Of a stretch of 64,000 nt of DNA, positions 1-10,889 are shown in pieces. Positions within the stretch are counted from its first letter, which is position 1; the number at the start of each line of letters is the position of its first letter. The translations under genes were made by a program, and so were the position numbers. The notes beneath the pieces were generated by a model. It had not been told where the DNA came from, ran no database searches, and worked only from the letters and a program-made list of their open reading frames with translations. Source of the stretch: Ctenosaura bakeri (taxonomy: Eukaryota; Chordata; Lepidosauria; Squamata; Iguanidae). The DNA is taken from assembly GCA_948474755.1 (NCBI GenBank), contig CAOLHI010001825.1:248001-312000 (forward strand), in the 5' to 3' direction.

Positions 1-700
1 AAAAATGCAAAGATTGGGGAAATTAGTGACGCACTGGCTGTAGCTGAACAAGGGGCAGCAGGATCTTTTACCCAATTTTTACAGGGTCAGACCAAGCAAA
101 AAGCCAGCCAAACATACCAATCACTGGATTTTATTAATAAATATGTTCTCACACACCAACACACTCGCTCACTCATGCACACAAGGCCTATTGAGAAAGG
201 AAAGAGGTGAAAATTGATAGGGGATTCAGCAGAGAGGGTATAAAGGCTGTGATACTGCACCTATCCTGAAGTCTTCAGTCTGGGAAGCGGCGAGAAGAAT
301 GGAGCTCAGCAAAGAGAAGTGGCTGAGGGAATTGCTCAACTAATAGAGTGCCGATCTGCTAGTGTGGCAAGGAGTTCTCCAAAGAGACCCTCAAAAACTG
401 GGACTACTTATAGGGCAGAATGTACCTTGAGGGTAGGCCCTTTCCCAGGAAGAACAATAGCCAAAATGAAGGAAGGAATGCCACACAATAGCACCTTGGC
501 AGTTTGCATGATTGGCTTATGCAGATGCAGTGCAGGGTTTACTAACATCGGAGTTGCTCAACCTGGGAAACACCCAATAATCCACTCAAGCTGGCTATTC
601 TTTGCCTTTTGTCTGTGCGGATGTGTTTAGCCTGAGGTCTTCTAGGGGAACGTGACTGGGGATTTTCCTGGCCTGACCTATTTTTGGTTGTTCAACTTCT
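1..700 (-). other. Possible decayed LTR-like sequence, unassigned
   Basis: No gene is recognised. Around 130-145 the minus strand carries an AATAAA-type polyadenylation signal within a stretch rich in CAC and CTCA steps. The arrangement resembles the LTR-like blocks near 14.9 and 61.9 kb, but I could not match the sequence to either. A 103-codon open frame at 319-630 has no recognisable domain. The LTR reading is a weak inference. Confidence 0.22.
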
Positions 701-923
701 TTGTCTACATACCCTTTTGGGCAACCTCTCTGGCATGTCCAGCATATTTGATATCAAATTTATAATCCTTGGGATAGGATATGCCAGTAGGGTAACAGTA
801 CAATCCTGGATGTATCTTCTAAAAACAAAAAAAAATGTGTTTTTCTAGAAGGCTTCTTCCTAAGAATGTATACATATGGCCACAGTCTTAAATGCAATCC
901 TATTCATATCTACTCAAAACTAA

Positions 924-1030
924 GGCCATTTCCACACTAGACTGTTATAGTGCTATTATACCACTTTCAACATCCTATGGAATCCTAGGGTTTGCAGTTT
1001 AGGAAGGGGCCTTTGAGGGATTTCCTGGGT
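924..1030 (+). mobile_element. GGCC-family palindromic MITE, left half only
   Basis: The copy begins with the family terminus GGCCATTTCCACAC, followed by the core words CACTTTCAACATCCTATGG and GGTTTGCAGTTTAGG. It stops near the centre of symmetry, so the complementary right arm is missing. Full relatives lie at 7115-7316 and 17282-17483. Confidence 0.75.
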
Positions 1031-1124
1031 TTGTTTTGTTTTCTCTAACCCACACAGATCTTCTGCTGAGCGGAGAGGGATGAAGAAGGAAGCTGAGGAG
1101 CTGGATAGGCTATTTGAGCAGTGT

Positions 1125-1354
1125 TGTTCTTGTATATTTTCAAGTTATTTCTGATTTATGGTGACCCTAAGGTTAACCTATCATGCAGTTTTCCCAGCAA
1201 GATTTCTTCAGAGGAGGTTTGCCCTTGCCTTCTTCTGAGACTTAGAGAGTGTGACTTGATCAAGATCACCCAGTGGGTTTCCAAGGCTGAGTAGGAATTT
1301 GAACCCTGGTTTCCAGATGCATAGTCTAGTCCTCAAACCATTACACCATGCTGG
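1125..1354 (-). repeat. tRNA-headed SINE, minus strand
   Basis: Read on the minus strand, the element starts CCAGCATGGTGTAATGG. It has an A-box-like TGGTGTAATGG and a B-box-like GGTTCAAATTC about 45 bp further on. The body encodes the usual 'accctgggtgatcttgatcaagtcacactctc' type region and ends near a 'gtcaccataaatcagaaat' type tail. Relatives are at 24044-24275, 44915-45107 and 48968-49262. Promoter boxes and layout show Pol III tRNA ancestry. The copy is clearly mutated and is not a tRNA gene. Confidence 0.8.
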
Positions 1355-1584
1355 ATCTCTACTTTGGGCAGTAAACATCCAGATTTCATAGTACCATAAA
1401 CAACTGGACAGTCATAGATCTCTTCTGTGTCTTTGTTCATCATTGGTTCTGGAGACCTGTCAGGGCACGGCTTCTTCTTTTAAAGGTACAGTGTTTCAAA
1501 AAAAAAAAATGTTCTAGCATAAAGGCTCTGTGCTCCCCCTCCCGTCCAGTGAAGAGAAAAAGGAATGTCCTTTAAAACAAGCCA

Positions 1585-1690
1585 ACTCTGTGTATGTGTT
1601 CCTTCAAGTCATCCGTCAACCTAAATGGCAACCCCATGAATTTCATTGGGTTTTCCTGGGCCATGCATCCTTTTAGAGTTTTTTTTTTCC
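1585..1690 (-). repeat. SINE 3' tail fragment (5S-type family)
   Basis: The plus strand reads CTTCAAGTCATCCGTCAACC followed by ATGGCAACCCCATGAATTTC, the same 3' module seen in the 5S-headed SINEs at 22690-22835 and 45380-45596. The 5S-like head is absent, so this is a truncated minus-strand copy. It ends against an oligo-T run. Confidence 0.5.
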
Positions 1691-2004
1691 AACAGTGTAT
1701 CCTGGAATAATAATAATGTTTAAAAAAACAGCCTCTAGGTAAGAATAAAATGTTAAAACGTTTCTGTTTGTGCTGGGAATTGCCATGATGTTCCATGAAG
1801 AAAGGGAACATCATGTGTTTGTTTGTTTTTAATTGAGAACTGTAACAACAGATAGAGCAACTGACAGGAACATTTCCTCTAATCTATTTTTCCTTTCATT
1901 TCTCCTCTAGACGATAAACAATCTCTGGACATCCCAAGTTTTGTTCTTGTACAAACCAATTTTATTTTGGAGATCCACATTAAGTTTTCTTATTCCTAGA
2001 ATAT

Positions 2005-3235
2005 TTCTTGGAATGCTGATGACACTCAGCTCTATTTCCCCTTGACATCAGGGTCAGCTGGGCCTGTGCAGATGCTGGACCAGTGCCTGGATGCTGTAAT
2101 GGGCTGGATGAGGGAGAACAAAGTGAAGCTGCATCCTGATAAGATGGAGGCTCTGCAGACTGACAGGTCTCAGGTCTGGGAATTGGGTAAACAACCTGTT
2201 CTGGATGGAATTGAACTCCTCCGAAGGAACAGGTACATAGCTTAGGAGTGCTCCTACATCCATCCCTGTTACTAGAGCCCCAAGTGTATTCTTTGGCTCG
2301 GAGTGCTTGGTGACAGCTTCAACCAGTCACAGTCTTTCCTGTACAGAGAAAACCAAACTGCAATGATCCATGTGCTCATAACCTCCCAATTAGACTACTA
2401 TAATGCACTCTGTGTGTGGCTGTACTTGAAGAAGACTTGAGCCCTTCCACACTACACTGTTATAGTGCTATTATTCCACTTTCAACATCCTGTGGAATTC
2501 CAGGGTTTGTAGTTTACTGAGGCCCACTGAGCTCTCTGGCTGAGAATTCTAAATGCCCTTCCCTAAATGGCAAACCCCAGATTCCAAAGGAGGTTGAAAA
2601 TGGAATAATAGCATTATAACAGTGTAATGTAGAAAGGCCTCAAAAGCTGCAGCTAGTGAAAAATGCAGCAGCTCAACTGCTGACTGGAATATCATACACA
2701 CAGCATGTAATTCAAATCTTAAAAGAACTGCACTGGTGCCAATGCATTTCTGGCCTAAATTCAAGGAGTTTATGATGCCTCTTGAGACCTTGAAATCTGA
2801 AGGAGTGTCTCTTCCCATATGTACCTGCCTGACAATTAAGATCTGTTGGAGGGGGGCTTCTCCACATCCCACCAGTGAAGTAAATGCACTGTGTTGAGAC
2901 ATGGGTCTTCTCAGCCATGGCACCCCGACTGTGGAATGTTCTCCCCCAAGAGGCCCAGGAGTGTCAACATTCTTGTTATTTAGACACCAGATTAAATCAT
3001 AGCTGTTCATTAAAGTCCTTGGGCCTTATTAATTCACCCCAAGACTGTTATTTATAGTTTTTAAAGCCTTTAAAAAAAACTTAAAGTATGTTTTTATGTG
3101 ACTTCATTGTTTAATGTGCTGTTAGCTTTCCCAAATTATCTTACTGTTTTTAACCCATTCAACCTGTTTTAATGCTATTTGTAAGCCACCCTAAGATCTC
3201 CTGATATAGGGCAGGGTATAACTGATATGCTATCA
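2005..3235 (+). mobile_element. L2-type LINE, 3' part, split by a MITE
   Basis: The 5' side translates to 'ADDTQLYF', the reverse transcriptase active-site box of L2-clade LINEs. Next comes a segment resembling 'LDQCLDAVMGWMRENKVKLHPDK' (2069-2140), typical of the region after that box. The frame is then broken. A GGCC-family MITE occupies 2441-2639, and L2 sequence resumes with AAGCTGCAGCTAGTG. The right end, 'gtaagccaccctaagatctcctgatatagggc', is the familiar L2 3' terminus. The copy is 5'-truncated and inactive. The long minus-strand open frame at 2549-3010 is a shadow of this repeat. Confidence 0.85.
2441..2639. mobile_element. GGCC-family palindromic MITE inside L2
   Basis: The 199-bp element has near-complementary halves. 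The left arm is GCCCTTCCACACTACACTG and the right arm ends AGTGTAATGTAGAAAGGCC. The core words CACTTTCAACATCCTGTGG and GAGGTTGAAAATGGAATAA mirror each other. It interrupts an L2 copy whose two halves join naturally across it. Flanks are TGA on the left and TCA on the right, so any 3-bp duplication has decayed by one base. Confidence 0.85.
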
Positions 3236-3599
3236 AGGGCCTCTGATTTAAACAAAAAAAAAGGATACATTTGGAGTTCCTGTTTCATAATTATTCTTTC
3301 CCTCATGCATCCCATTCTCCATGTTCAGTCTGTCCATTCATGTTTGTTCAAATCTTCTTTGACTTTATTTTACAAGCTTTTGTTACATGTTCAAAAAGCT
3401 TGAGTGTGGATAAGCGATCGTGCAAGTGAAACAATTATCTCATGCATACATTAAAGGAACATACAACCACTTTCTACATATGGCAAGGTGGCAATACTTC
3501 TGAGGAAGACTTACTTCTGAATCAATATGCACAGGCTTGCTCTCTGAAATAGATTTCTGATGGCAGAAGACAAGTAAAATCAATCATTTTATTATTGAA

Positions 3600-3893
3600 A
3601 GATACATTCCCAGGGCCAATCAGGCAGACTAGTAGCCAAAATGATGAAGTTAGAGAGTATTGTACTTTGGACATATCATGAGATGACAAAATTCATTGGA
3701 AAAGACAATCCTTAGTAAAGTAGAAGGCACAGGGAAGAGGAAGACTGCATTACAGGTGGATTAATTTAATCAAGGAAGCCGCAGCCCCGAGTTTGCAAGA
3801 CCTGAGCAGGATAAGTTGGTGACTGGGGATTGTGGAGACCTCTCATTCAGAGAGTTCCCATAAGTCAAAGTCAACCTGGCAACAAACAACAAC
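3600..3893 (+). mobile_element. RTE/BovB-type LINE, 3' terminal fragment
   Basis: The sequence reads as a decayed 'FGHIMR...NSLEKTI...KVEGTGKRK' peptide, which is the extreme C-terminus of RTE-clade ORF2. After it comes a tail containing CCCATAAGTCAAAGTCAACC and (CAA)-rich sequence. The same end occurs in the larger RTE copy at 31140-31845, where it is interrupted by a MITE, so this copy shows the uninterrupted state of that site. Confidence 0.75.
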
Positions 3894-5234
3894 CATAACA
3901 ACAGGGTCCCCTCATCTCAGTGATGAATCATACATTGTACCATCAATCAAGATAAGTGCTTCTATTCTGCTTCAGGGATGATCAAGTCAGAAAAGTTACA
4001 CTCCCAGAATACCACAGCTACCATGGCCAGTAATTTTGCTAGCTATGGCATTCTGGAAACTGGAATCTGAAGAAGGAACTTTTCTAAGCTCTGGACCATT
4101 TATATTTTATCGTAGAATATAAAGCGCATCATTGGTAACCCTGAAGAATTATTATGGTTTCTAGGAGCAGGAGAGGAGAAAAGAAACTCCAAGATCCCAA
4201 AATCAGGATCATAGCTTTGTTGTCACTATTAGTAGGGTAGCAGAAGATCTGATCAGGAGTTATCCCAGCATTTCCAAAGGTGGGGAGGATTCAGTAGTGA
4301 TTCGGTAGTATGGGAATGCACCACAGCCTGGAAAGTGGATGCATGCAGTCCCTGGCTTCTGCACTACTGCTCTTTATTCTTATGGCCTTGTCTGGTCTGG
4401 TGGTGGCCAGGAGTTTATTTTGACATAGAACTGGCCTCTTCTCAAATTCGTAGGCTCTGTAACAAAGGTGATGCCTCCTGGCAGTATGGATTTCAAAGCT
4501 ACATAGTATACACATCTTTGCATACAGAGATGTATCTCACATTGATTAAAATTTAGTGGAAACTTTGGGGGAGGGGATACATATAAAATTGTAATGAAAG
4601 TCACATATGGCCTCTGGGCTGCTGTTAGCATTTCTAGTCATAAAAGAGCATCTGGATTAATGTGCTAATAACATTAGTAGTAGTAGGCCTTAGTGCTTTT
4701 TTTTCTGCTTAAATCATTCATATTTCTAGCCTCTGGTTTACTTTTCTACTACAAAATTTTATCCTATCTAGCCAAAGAAGCAACTAAAAGAAATCCAAGA
4801 TTCCATGTGTGTATCTTTTCAAATTAATCTATACATGCTAGAGGAAAAAAATGTTCTCATTGACTTTCATGAAGGAAAATGGGAGCATAAATAGTCTACA
4901 GTATTTTTTTTCTATCCACACTTGCCTTTCTGCTCTATTAGCATCTTAAAAATTGACCCTTCTTTATATTTTATGCGGCAATCAGGTTTGCTACATGTTC
5001 AACAGTGTTACACTATTCAATGCAGCAACCAGAATATATAAATGACAGATTAATGTCCTAATGCTCTTTTATACATGGGAATCTCATAGATTCATGGCAA
5101 ACACAATGGCCATGTAAAGCGTGAGACCATTTTAAAAATTTGGAATGTTTGTACACTTCTCATGACATCAGCACTGCTCAGTGAAGTCACTGTAGAAAAA
5201 GAACGGGCTCAGCCAAAAGTCAGTTGTAAACTAT
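3894..5234. other. No gene or assignable repeat seen
   Basis: AT-rich sequence. Short open frames around 4291-4631 on both strands lack domains and overlap one another, as chance frames do. Nothing here is supported as coding. Confidence 0.5.
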
Positions 5235-5435
5235 GGTCATTTTCATACTACACTGTTATAGTGCTATTATTCCACTTTCAATGTCCTATGGAATCCTAGG
5301 ATTTGCAGTTTAGGGAGGGGCATTTAGAATCTCAGTCAGAGAGCCCTTTGGCCTCAGTAAACTACAAACCTCAGAATTCCACAGGATGTTGAAAGTGGAA
5401 TAATAGCACAATAACTGTGTAGGGCAGAAATGGCC
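5235..5435. mobile_element. GGCC-family palindromic MITE
   Basis: The 201-bp element starts GGTCATTTTCATACTACACTG and ends GTGTAGGGCAGAAATGGCC. It has the complete mirrored core, CACTTTCAATGTCCTATGG on the left and CACAGGATGTTGAAAGTGG on the right. Flanking triplets are TAT and TGT, one base short of an exact target duplication. Confidence 0.88.
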
Positions 5436-5569
5436 TGTGTAAATATGTATTCTGGATTGAGTCTAAAATTCCCATAAGCAAAATTCTCAGTGCCCACTAG
5501 TGGAAATGTGGGAAGCTATGTTTGCCAATTCTCGCTTTCCCCTTCTATCCCTCCCCGCAAATTCAATTC

Positions 5570-6210
5570 ATATGTTTGGGCACCTTGGCCTAGCCTTGAC
5601 AACAAGATGACAGGAGGTATGTTGGGACAAGACAACACCATGGAAACTTCCATGTGAGCAACTTATGCCACTCATATCTGGGATTTCAGTGCCTCCAGAT
5701 CTGATCAGCCTTGTGAAGGGCTCTTTCTCAAAGTCTGGAATACCTTAGAACATATCACTTCTTGAGAGTTTCCGACACATTCATTGCCTGCATTGACAGG
5801 TCTAGAGATTCCATTCCTATCTATCCTATGGTGAGGCTGGTTCCTTGAGAGGCTCAAAGGTCATAGAGTCCAGATTCAGGACTCACTGTTTCGAATAACT
5901 CCACTCCAATGGCCACAGCACTAAGCTCAGCGCCAGCCAGGAAGCTGTGACCCTCACTGTTTTCCAGCACTTCTGCATCTGATGTTTCTGATACCATGGA
6001 CCTAACTGGCCCCTCCTCATCTGAGTCCAAATCTGAGCCCATGCTTCTCAGGGCATGATCCTGGGTTAGAGATTCTGTGGAACTGCAGGGACTGTTTGTA
6101 GTGAATACAGAAGCAACATAAATGTTTCTCTCCCTTTCCAAGACCAGAGGCATCTCCTGGATCAAACACCCTTTGATAAGGAGGAATGTAACATAACGAA
6201 TTTAACACAA
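5570..6210 (-). other. Unidentified sequence with acidic 103-codon frame
   Basis: A minus-strand frame at 5854-6165 encodes a serine- and acid-rich peptide with a DLDSDEEGPV stretch. It resembles low-complexity linkers in retroelement proteins, but I cannot assign it to a family. There is no catalytic motif, zinc finger or splice context. It may be a decayed retroelement piece or a chance frame. Confidence 0.2.
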
Positions 6211-7111
6211 CTCTCCATTTAGATTAAACCTAATGTAATTTTTCATGTATCATCACAACATTCATTTTAGTTTATTTAAGCATTTATAATATCATAATAA
6301 CAGCAGTAGTTTTTCATATTTGAAAAGGTTAATGCTTCTGTCACTTCTATATTTTGATCTGCAGCCTGTACAATTAAGGGAAAATAAATTCTTATTCATG
6401 AATAGAAATATTTTAGGCTATCTTTCAGGGTATGAAAGTCCTGCAATTCTTGCTGTCCTTTCTGACAAAGCTGAAGAAAAAAACAACAGCTAATTGCAAA
6501 GATACATCAAGACATATAATAACATTGTTACAGTCAATTCCTGGTCACATTTATTCAGAGTCTTATTTCCAAGTAAGTATATAGAGGGTTGCACCTCATT
6601 CTTAGAAACCACTTAGAACAGGAATTTCCTCAACCTATAAAATATCTACCTACGGAAAAAATCATGCAGCAAGCCTTGTTACTCATTGTTTTATAAGTTT
6701 TCAGTTGTGTGCAATAAAAGGTTAAGTTAAGCAAGAAACATCTATCTTGCTTTCAATTATATGTTTAATTTTCATGAGCCATATGATCAAGCGTGTTATA
6801 ATTTGCAAAGTGGACTCTTATTATTTTTGCACTTATTTTGACCTCGCTATTGAAAAATACAAAACGGAATTTGTAGAGCAGGTGATATTTAAAATAAAGC
6901 ATTTGTCAAAGCTATAATAATGCATAGGCTAAATGAAGTTTTGGAGTGTATGTTGATGGAAGAGTTATCTTCCTACAAGACTGAGCTCCATAAGAATTAG
7001 CTCCATAATCCATTTCAATAGTTTCTTGTCTGAGCAGTTTAGTCTAGGTTCACACTAAACCATATCTCTTCAGCCCAGTGTATTCCAATGACAAGTTGAC
7101 AAGCCAACAAG
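6211..7111. other. AT-rich unassigned sequence
   Basis: No repeat boundary, gene or structured element is recognised. Base composition is strongly AT-rich with scattered ATAAT words. Confidence 0.45.
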
Positions 7112-7114
7112 TAA

Positions 7115-7316
7115 GGCCATTTCTGCACTACAGTGTTATAGTGCTATTATTCCACTTTCAACATCCTGTGGAATTCTGGGGTTTGTCATTTACTGAGACC
7201 AAAGAGTTCTCTGACTGAAAATTTTCAATGCCCCTGTCTAAACTGCAAGTCCCAGGATTCCATAGGATGTTGAAAGTGGAATCATAGCACTACAGCAGTG
7301 TACTGTGGAAATGGCC
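7115..7316. mobile_element. GGCC-family palindromic MITE with TAA duplication
   Basis: The 202-bp element runs from GGCCATTTCTGCACTACAG to TACTGTGGAAATGGCC and is flanked by TAA on both sides (7112-7114 and 7317-7319). The two halves are nearly reverse complements along the whole length. This is the best template in the window for the short subfamily. No open reading frame is present, so the element is non-autonomous. Confidence 0.92.
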
Positions 7317-7499
7317 TAAATTTCATCTGAGGCCAATGGTTAAATAAACAAGGAATTCATGCCCCCGAAAGCTTTACCTCCCTTCTGTAACATTCAAACA
7401 TAACATGATGTTAGCAGGGGAAATATAATCCTGCATTCAATTTGTGAATTTCAAGCTGTAATTTTGTTATCAAATTGAAGTTCCATATATGGCATGTCA

Positions 7500-8200
7500 T
7501 GGTTTAGGGTGTGGATGCAGTGAAGGTCAACAAACTGAATCTCAAGAAGGTGGATGCTGTATTGGTCAACAGTTCCTAGGTATGGGAATAGGAGAATGAG
7601 CCTATGCTAGATGGAGCTGCACTTCTTCCATAAGGAAGAGATATGTAGCTTTGAAATTGTCCTGGATTCACCACTATTGTTAGATGCCTAAGTGACCTCA
7701 GTGGCTAGCACTAGCTGTGACCAGCTACACCAGCTACGGTAACTATACTCTTTATGGAAAGGGATAGCCTAGCCATTGTAGTCAATGGGTTAGTAACTTC
7801 ACACTTAGATTATTGTAATGCTCTCTATTTGGGGGTGCCCTTGTTTTTTAATTTAGAAGTAGTGGATGTTGCAGAACGCAGGGCTAGAATCTTGAGTGGG
7901 ACAACAAGCCACAAACACATTAAACTAGTGCTGAAGCAACTGTACTAGTTTATGGTTTTGTCATTGGCATACAATGCAGCCTGGCAGAACAGCTTCCACA
8001 GTATAGACCCATGTGGTTACTATGGGTATCAAAGAAGGCCCTGCTGCTTGTTCAGAAAACTAGTTTCCTTGTGATGACTTGAAGGCAAACCTCCTTGGTG
8101 GCTCCCAACTTTTACAATAGAAACCCTCTAATAATTTTGAATTCTCTCTCCCCCAACATTTTAAGAGATGCCAAATACTGTACTTTGATATAATGCCTTG
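7500..8200 (+). mobile_element. L2-type LINE fragment, broken frame
   Basis: A frame at 7754-7948 translates to 'VTSHLDYCNALYLGVP', the conserved block downstream of the reverse transcriptase palm in L2-clade ORF2. Upstream sequence matches 'KLNPKKMDAVLVNSS', the region just after the active site, but with several stops. Both ends are lost. It is a fossil with no coding capacity. Confidence 0.78.
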
Positions 8201-8260
8201 GAAATACACACTTCACCAAACCATACCACACTGACTGCCTTGCAAAGTTTGAGAACTAAT

Positions 8261-8663
8261 GCCCTTTCCACAGGGCATTTGCCATGAGAAAGGGCACCTG
8301 GAGCATCACGTGATTGTGAGGAGCAATCTGCATGACGTATTCACAATCGTGCGATACTCCAGGAGCCAGCAGGCGCCAATCGGCTGGAAGCCGAAAATTG
8401 TGTGTGATTGAGCATTGCTCCCGGGCCTCGCATGCACTTACCTGGCGTGCGGAGCCTCCGGAGCAGCACCGGTCGTGCTTCCTGCCCCAGCGCAGCCTGG
8501 GAAACTCCCAGGCTGTACTGCAGAAGGAAGAGGCGGGGCTCTCATGTGAGCAGGGAGCTTGTGCGGAGCTGAAGCAGCAGGGATGCGAGAGCCTCTCGCC
8601 AGAGGCTGCTTGTGCGATCCCTGCACCCCAGCGCTGAAAAAAGGTAAGGTGTAGAAAGGGCCC
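8261..8663. mobile_element. GGCC-family long MITE (GC-rich subfamily)
   Basis: The termini are GCCCTTTCCACAG and GTGTAGAAAGGGCC. The interior carries the subfamily landmark CACTTACCTGGCGTGCGGAG, the cytosine-rich 'cgtgcttcctgcccc' block and a GGAAGAGGCGGGG stretch, all shared with copies at 27319-27926 and 38937-39469. Many CpG sites survive. Flanking triplets are not identical. The apparent open frames on both strands are compositional. Confidence 0.82.
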
Positions 8664-8698
8664 AAGTTTGAGCCTCCAATTTCAAGGCCTAAAGCTAA

Positions 8699-8806
8699 TT
8701 GTTAGTTCTAACTGGAGTAGACTCACTGAATCAATGAAATTTACATAAGTGCTAGCTTACTAAGCTCTCATTGATGTAATTGGACTACTCTAGCTGGAAC
8801 TAACAA
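8699..8806. mobile_element. Small fold-back element, 108 bp
   Basis: The left end TTGTTAGTTCTAACTGGAGT is mirrored by CTCTAGCTGGAACTAACAA at the right end, and the middle parts TCAATGAA and TCATTGATG also pair. The whole unit is a hairpin-forming inverted repeat unrelated to the GGCC family. It looks like a MITE of an unidentified family and sits 35 bp from the preceding GGCC element. Confidence 0.7.
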
Positions 8807-8842
8807 ATAGATTTTTGCTCAGATGTTTCAACTAATTATTGT

Positions 8843-8950
8843 TTTAGTTGGTGGTTATTGATCTGATCTGATTTCGGAAGCTAAGCAAAGTCAGGGCTAG
8901 TTAATATCTGGGTGAGATATTACCATGTAATAACAGGGATCTGCTGGTAA
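8843..8950 (+). repeat. 5S rRNA-headed SINE, head fragment
   Basis: GATCTGATTTCGGAAGCTAA, then GCAAAGTCAGGGCTAGTTAA and 'tatctgggtgaga', align with vertebrate 5S rRNA internal-promoter sequence (5S has TCGGAAGCTAAGCAGGGTCG and a following 'ggttagtacttggatgggagac'). It is degenerate and lacks the 5S termini, so it is a 5S-derived SINE head and not a 5S gene. Confidence 0.75.
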
Positions 8951-9309
8951 GGCTAGGAAAGAATCTTGAAGTGCTATTGGCAGCCAAATCTGAAAATGGA
9001 TGAATTAGTTGCCTGACTCAATATAATATAGTTTCAAAAGTTTCTATTTTCCCACTGCATGTATGCACTGTTGCCCTGTACATATAAAACAATAACAAGC
9101 TTCTACACTATGAATTGCATTACAGAATCAAAAATTGAACTGTAGGGATATTAGCCAAAAACAGAAGAAGGGTACAAAGACAAAATGCAAAAAAACAAAA
9201 AAAAACAAAAAAACCTGGGATAAGTAAAATTATTTTGCACATGCTATAGTCTACTGTAGACATTGTGATAAGTCTAAATTGATAACCATGCTAATCACTT
9301 GAACAAAGC

Positions 9310-9375
9310 CAACTGGGCCTCATGCCAGGAGAAAGGTGTGATATAAATTCAATAAATAAATAAATAAATAGATGT
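9310..9375 (+). repeat. LINE 3' tail with (AATA)n
   Basis: The sequence 'gagaaaggtgtgatataaattc' followed by AATAAATAAATAAATAAATA is the usual 3' end and simple-repeat tail of L2/CR1-like LINEs. No coding part is attached. Confidence 0.5.
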
Positions 9376-9563
9376 TAATCAACTCACTATTGCTCTTAAA
9401 TGTTAACCCTACACTGGATATGGCATTTTTGTGTCAGTTGCCTTCTGACATGGTGGGGTACCTCACATCAAGTGGAGGCCTTCTCATCTCTTTGACTCCC
9501 TTGGGCATAAAATGCAAGATTACATTGGAGAGCATCCAACAAGGCAAGGGCACATCTCTCACA

Positions 9564-9717
9564 AGCCATTTCCCCACTAGGCTGTTATAGCGCTATAATT
9601 CCACTTTCAACATCCTATGGAATTCTGGGGTTTGCAGTCTAAACCGCAAACCCCAGGATTCTACAGGATGTTGAAAATGGAATCATAGCACTACAACAGG
9701 CTAGTGCAGAAATGGCC
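9564..9717. mobile_element. GGCC-family MITE, internally deleted, ACA duplication
   Basis: This is a 154-bp version of the palindromic element. AGCCATTTCCCCACTAGGCTG opens it, GCTAGTGCAGAAATGGCC closes it, and ACA flanks it on both sides (9561-9563 and 9718-9720). The central 45-50 bp found in full copies is missing, yet the arms remain complementary. The leftmost base is A instead of G. Confidence 0.85.
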
Positions 9718-10036
9718 ACAGTGTCTAAGTTCAGAAATAAATAAAAATATGGTTTCTACTAACCAGAATTAGAAGGTCCATAACCCAGACCATAGATAGC
9801 AGAGGCACTCCACAAAGGACCTTGATATTCTTAGTTCCCAGACAGCCTCATGCGAAGACAAGCAAAGCTTCCAGATATATAACTGAGTGGCATTTTGAGA
9901 CACCTGTCTGGTTTTATTCCTCATTGGCTCAGAACTAGGTTTCATAAGTGCTCTCCAACATTCATAATTGCTGTGAATTAATGGTAGCAAGTGTTGTTTG
10001 CCAATGGTCTGTGAATCCAGGAAAAACAACAGGAAC

Positions 10037-10245
10037 AGGTTGCTTACCTGTAACTGTGGTTCTTCTAGTGGTCTTCTGTGAAGTCACACAATGAGGTATT
10101 TCGCACCTGCATGATACAGCATTCGGAACCTTCTGGAAGCCCAAGATCAGGTGTTTTGGCAGTTAGCCCATCCCCCACATCCCTAGGGTACATAAGGCCC
10201 TTCCCTGAATAACGGTCAGTTCCTTCACTGCTATGATAGCAGCTG
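10037..10245 (-). repeat. DIRS inverted terminal repeat (element 3' side)
   Basis: It begins AGGTTGCTTACCTGTAACTG and contains CATTCGGAACCTTCTGGAAG and CCCATCCCCCACATCCCTAG. The reverse complement of 13848-14048 carries the same blocks in the same order, with about 80-85 percent identity by eye. Open frames at 9962-10345 on the minus strand lie inside this non-coding repeat. Confidence 0.87.
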
Positions 10246-10293
10246 CAGAAACCAACCAAAAACATAGAACATACTGTGGAAAACATGGGTGAG

Positions 10294-10390
10294 TTTGTGT
10301 GACTTCACGGAAAACCACTTGAAAACTACAGTTACAGGTAAGCAACCTCTTCTTCTTCTTCGTGGTGTTTATGAATCACACAATGGGGAG
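10294..10390 (-). repeat. DIRS internal complementary region
   Basis: Positions 10296-10348 (core ACAGTTACAGGTAAGCAACC) are the reverse complement of the outer end of the neighbouring terminal repeat. Immediately next, 10349-10390 (TTCTTCTTCTTCGTGG, then GAATCACACAATGGGG) match the outer end of the opposite terminal repeat, read in from its tip. The two termini are therefore fused head to head inside the element, as the DIRS replication model predicts for a template that spans the circle junction. Confidence 0.82.
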
Positions 10391-10889
10391 ATTAGCGAGC
10401 TGTCAGTGATGGAGGAGGGAATGTTATATTGCAAATATCCAAAATCTATGAATATACATGACAATTAATAGAATTAGTATTATTATCACCCTTATGATAG
10501 CTGTTTGATATTATCTTATACATTTTTTAAAAAAAATACTGAATTCTCTTTCTCATGTTTCAAACAATAAACATTTATTAATGGAACATTCCTGTCATGT
10601 TTCTTTAACCAGTTTCCTCCCTTTAATTTTTTTTTTTTTAACATTACACAGCAGAAGAAAACAAGACAGCTCTTCCAAAGGCTGCATCACTTCTTTCTCT
10701 TGTATCTATTTTGTAGTGTGAAATAAATGTTAGTGGTTGCAACCACATACCAGCCCTACATATTTCTTCTAACTGTTCACCATGCAGGAAAGTAGCTGAA
10801 GCTGACATAGACCTAGAGACATAGACCTAATATTACAAACCAGTCCCCTTTTTTCAGAAGCAGGATTATTGATGCTAGTGTTACGATCT

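Noticed and set aside
5854..6165. An acidic 103-codon frame as a host gene exon
   Set aside because: Low complexity and no catalytic or structural motif. Left as unassigned, possibly retroelement-derived.
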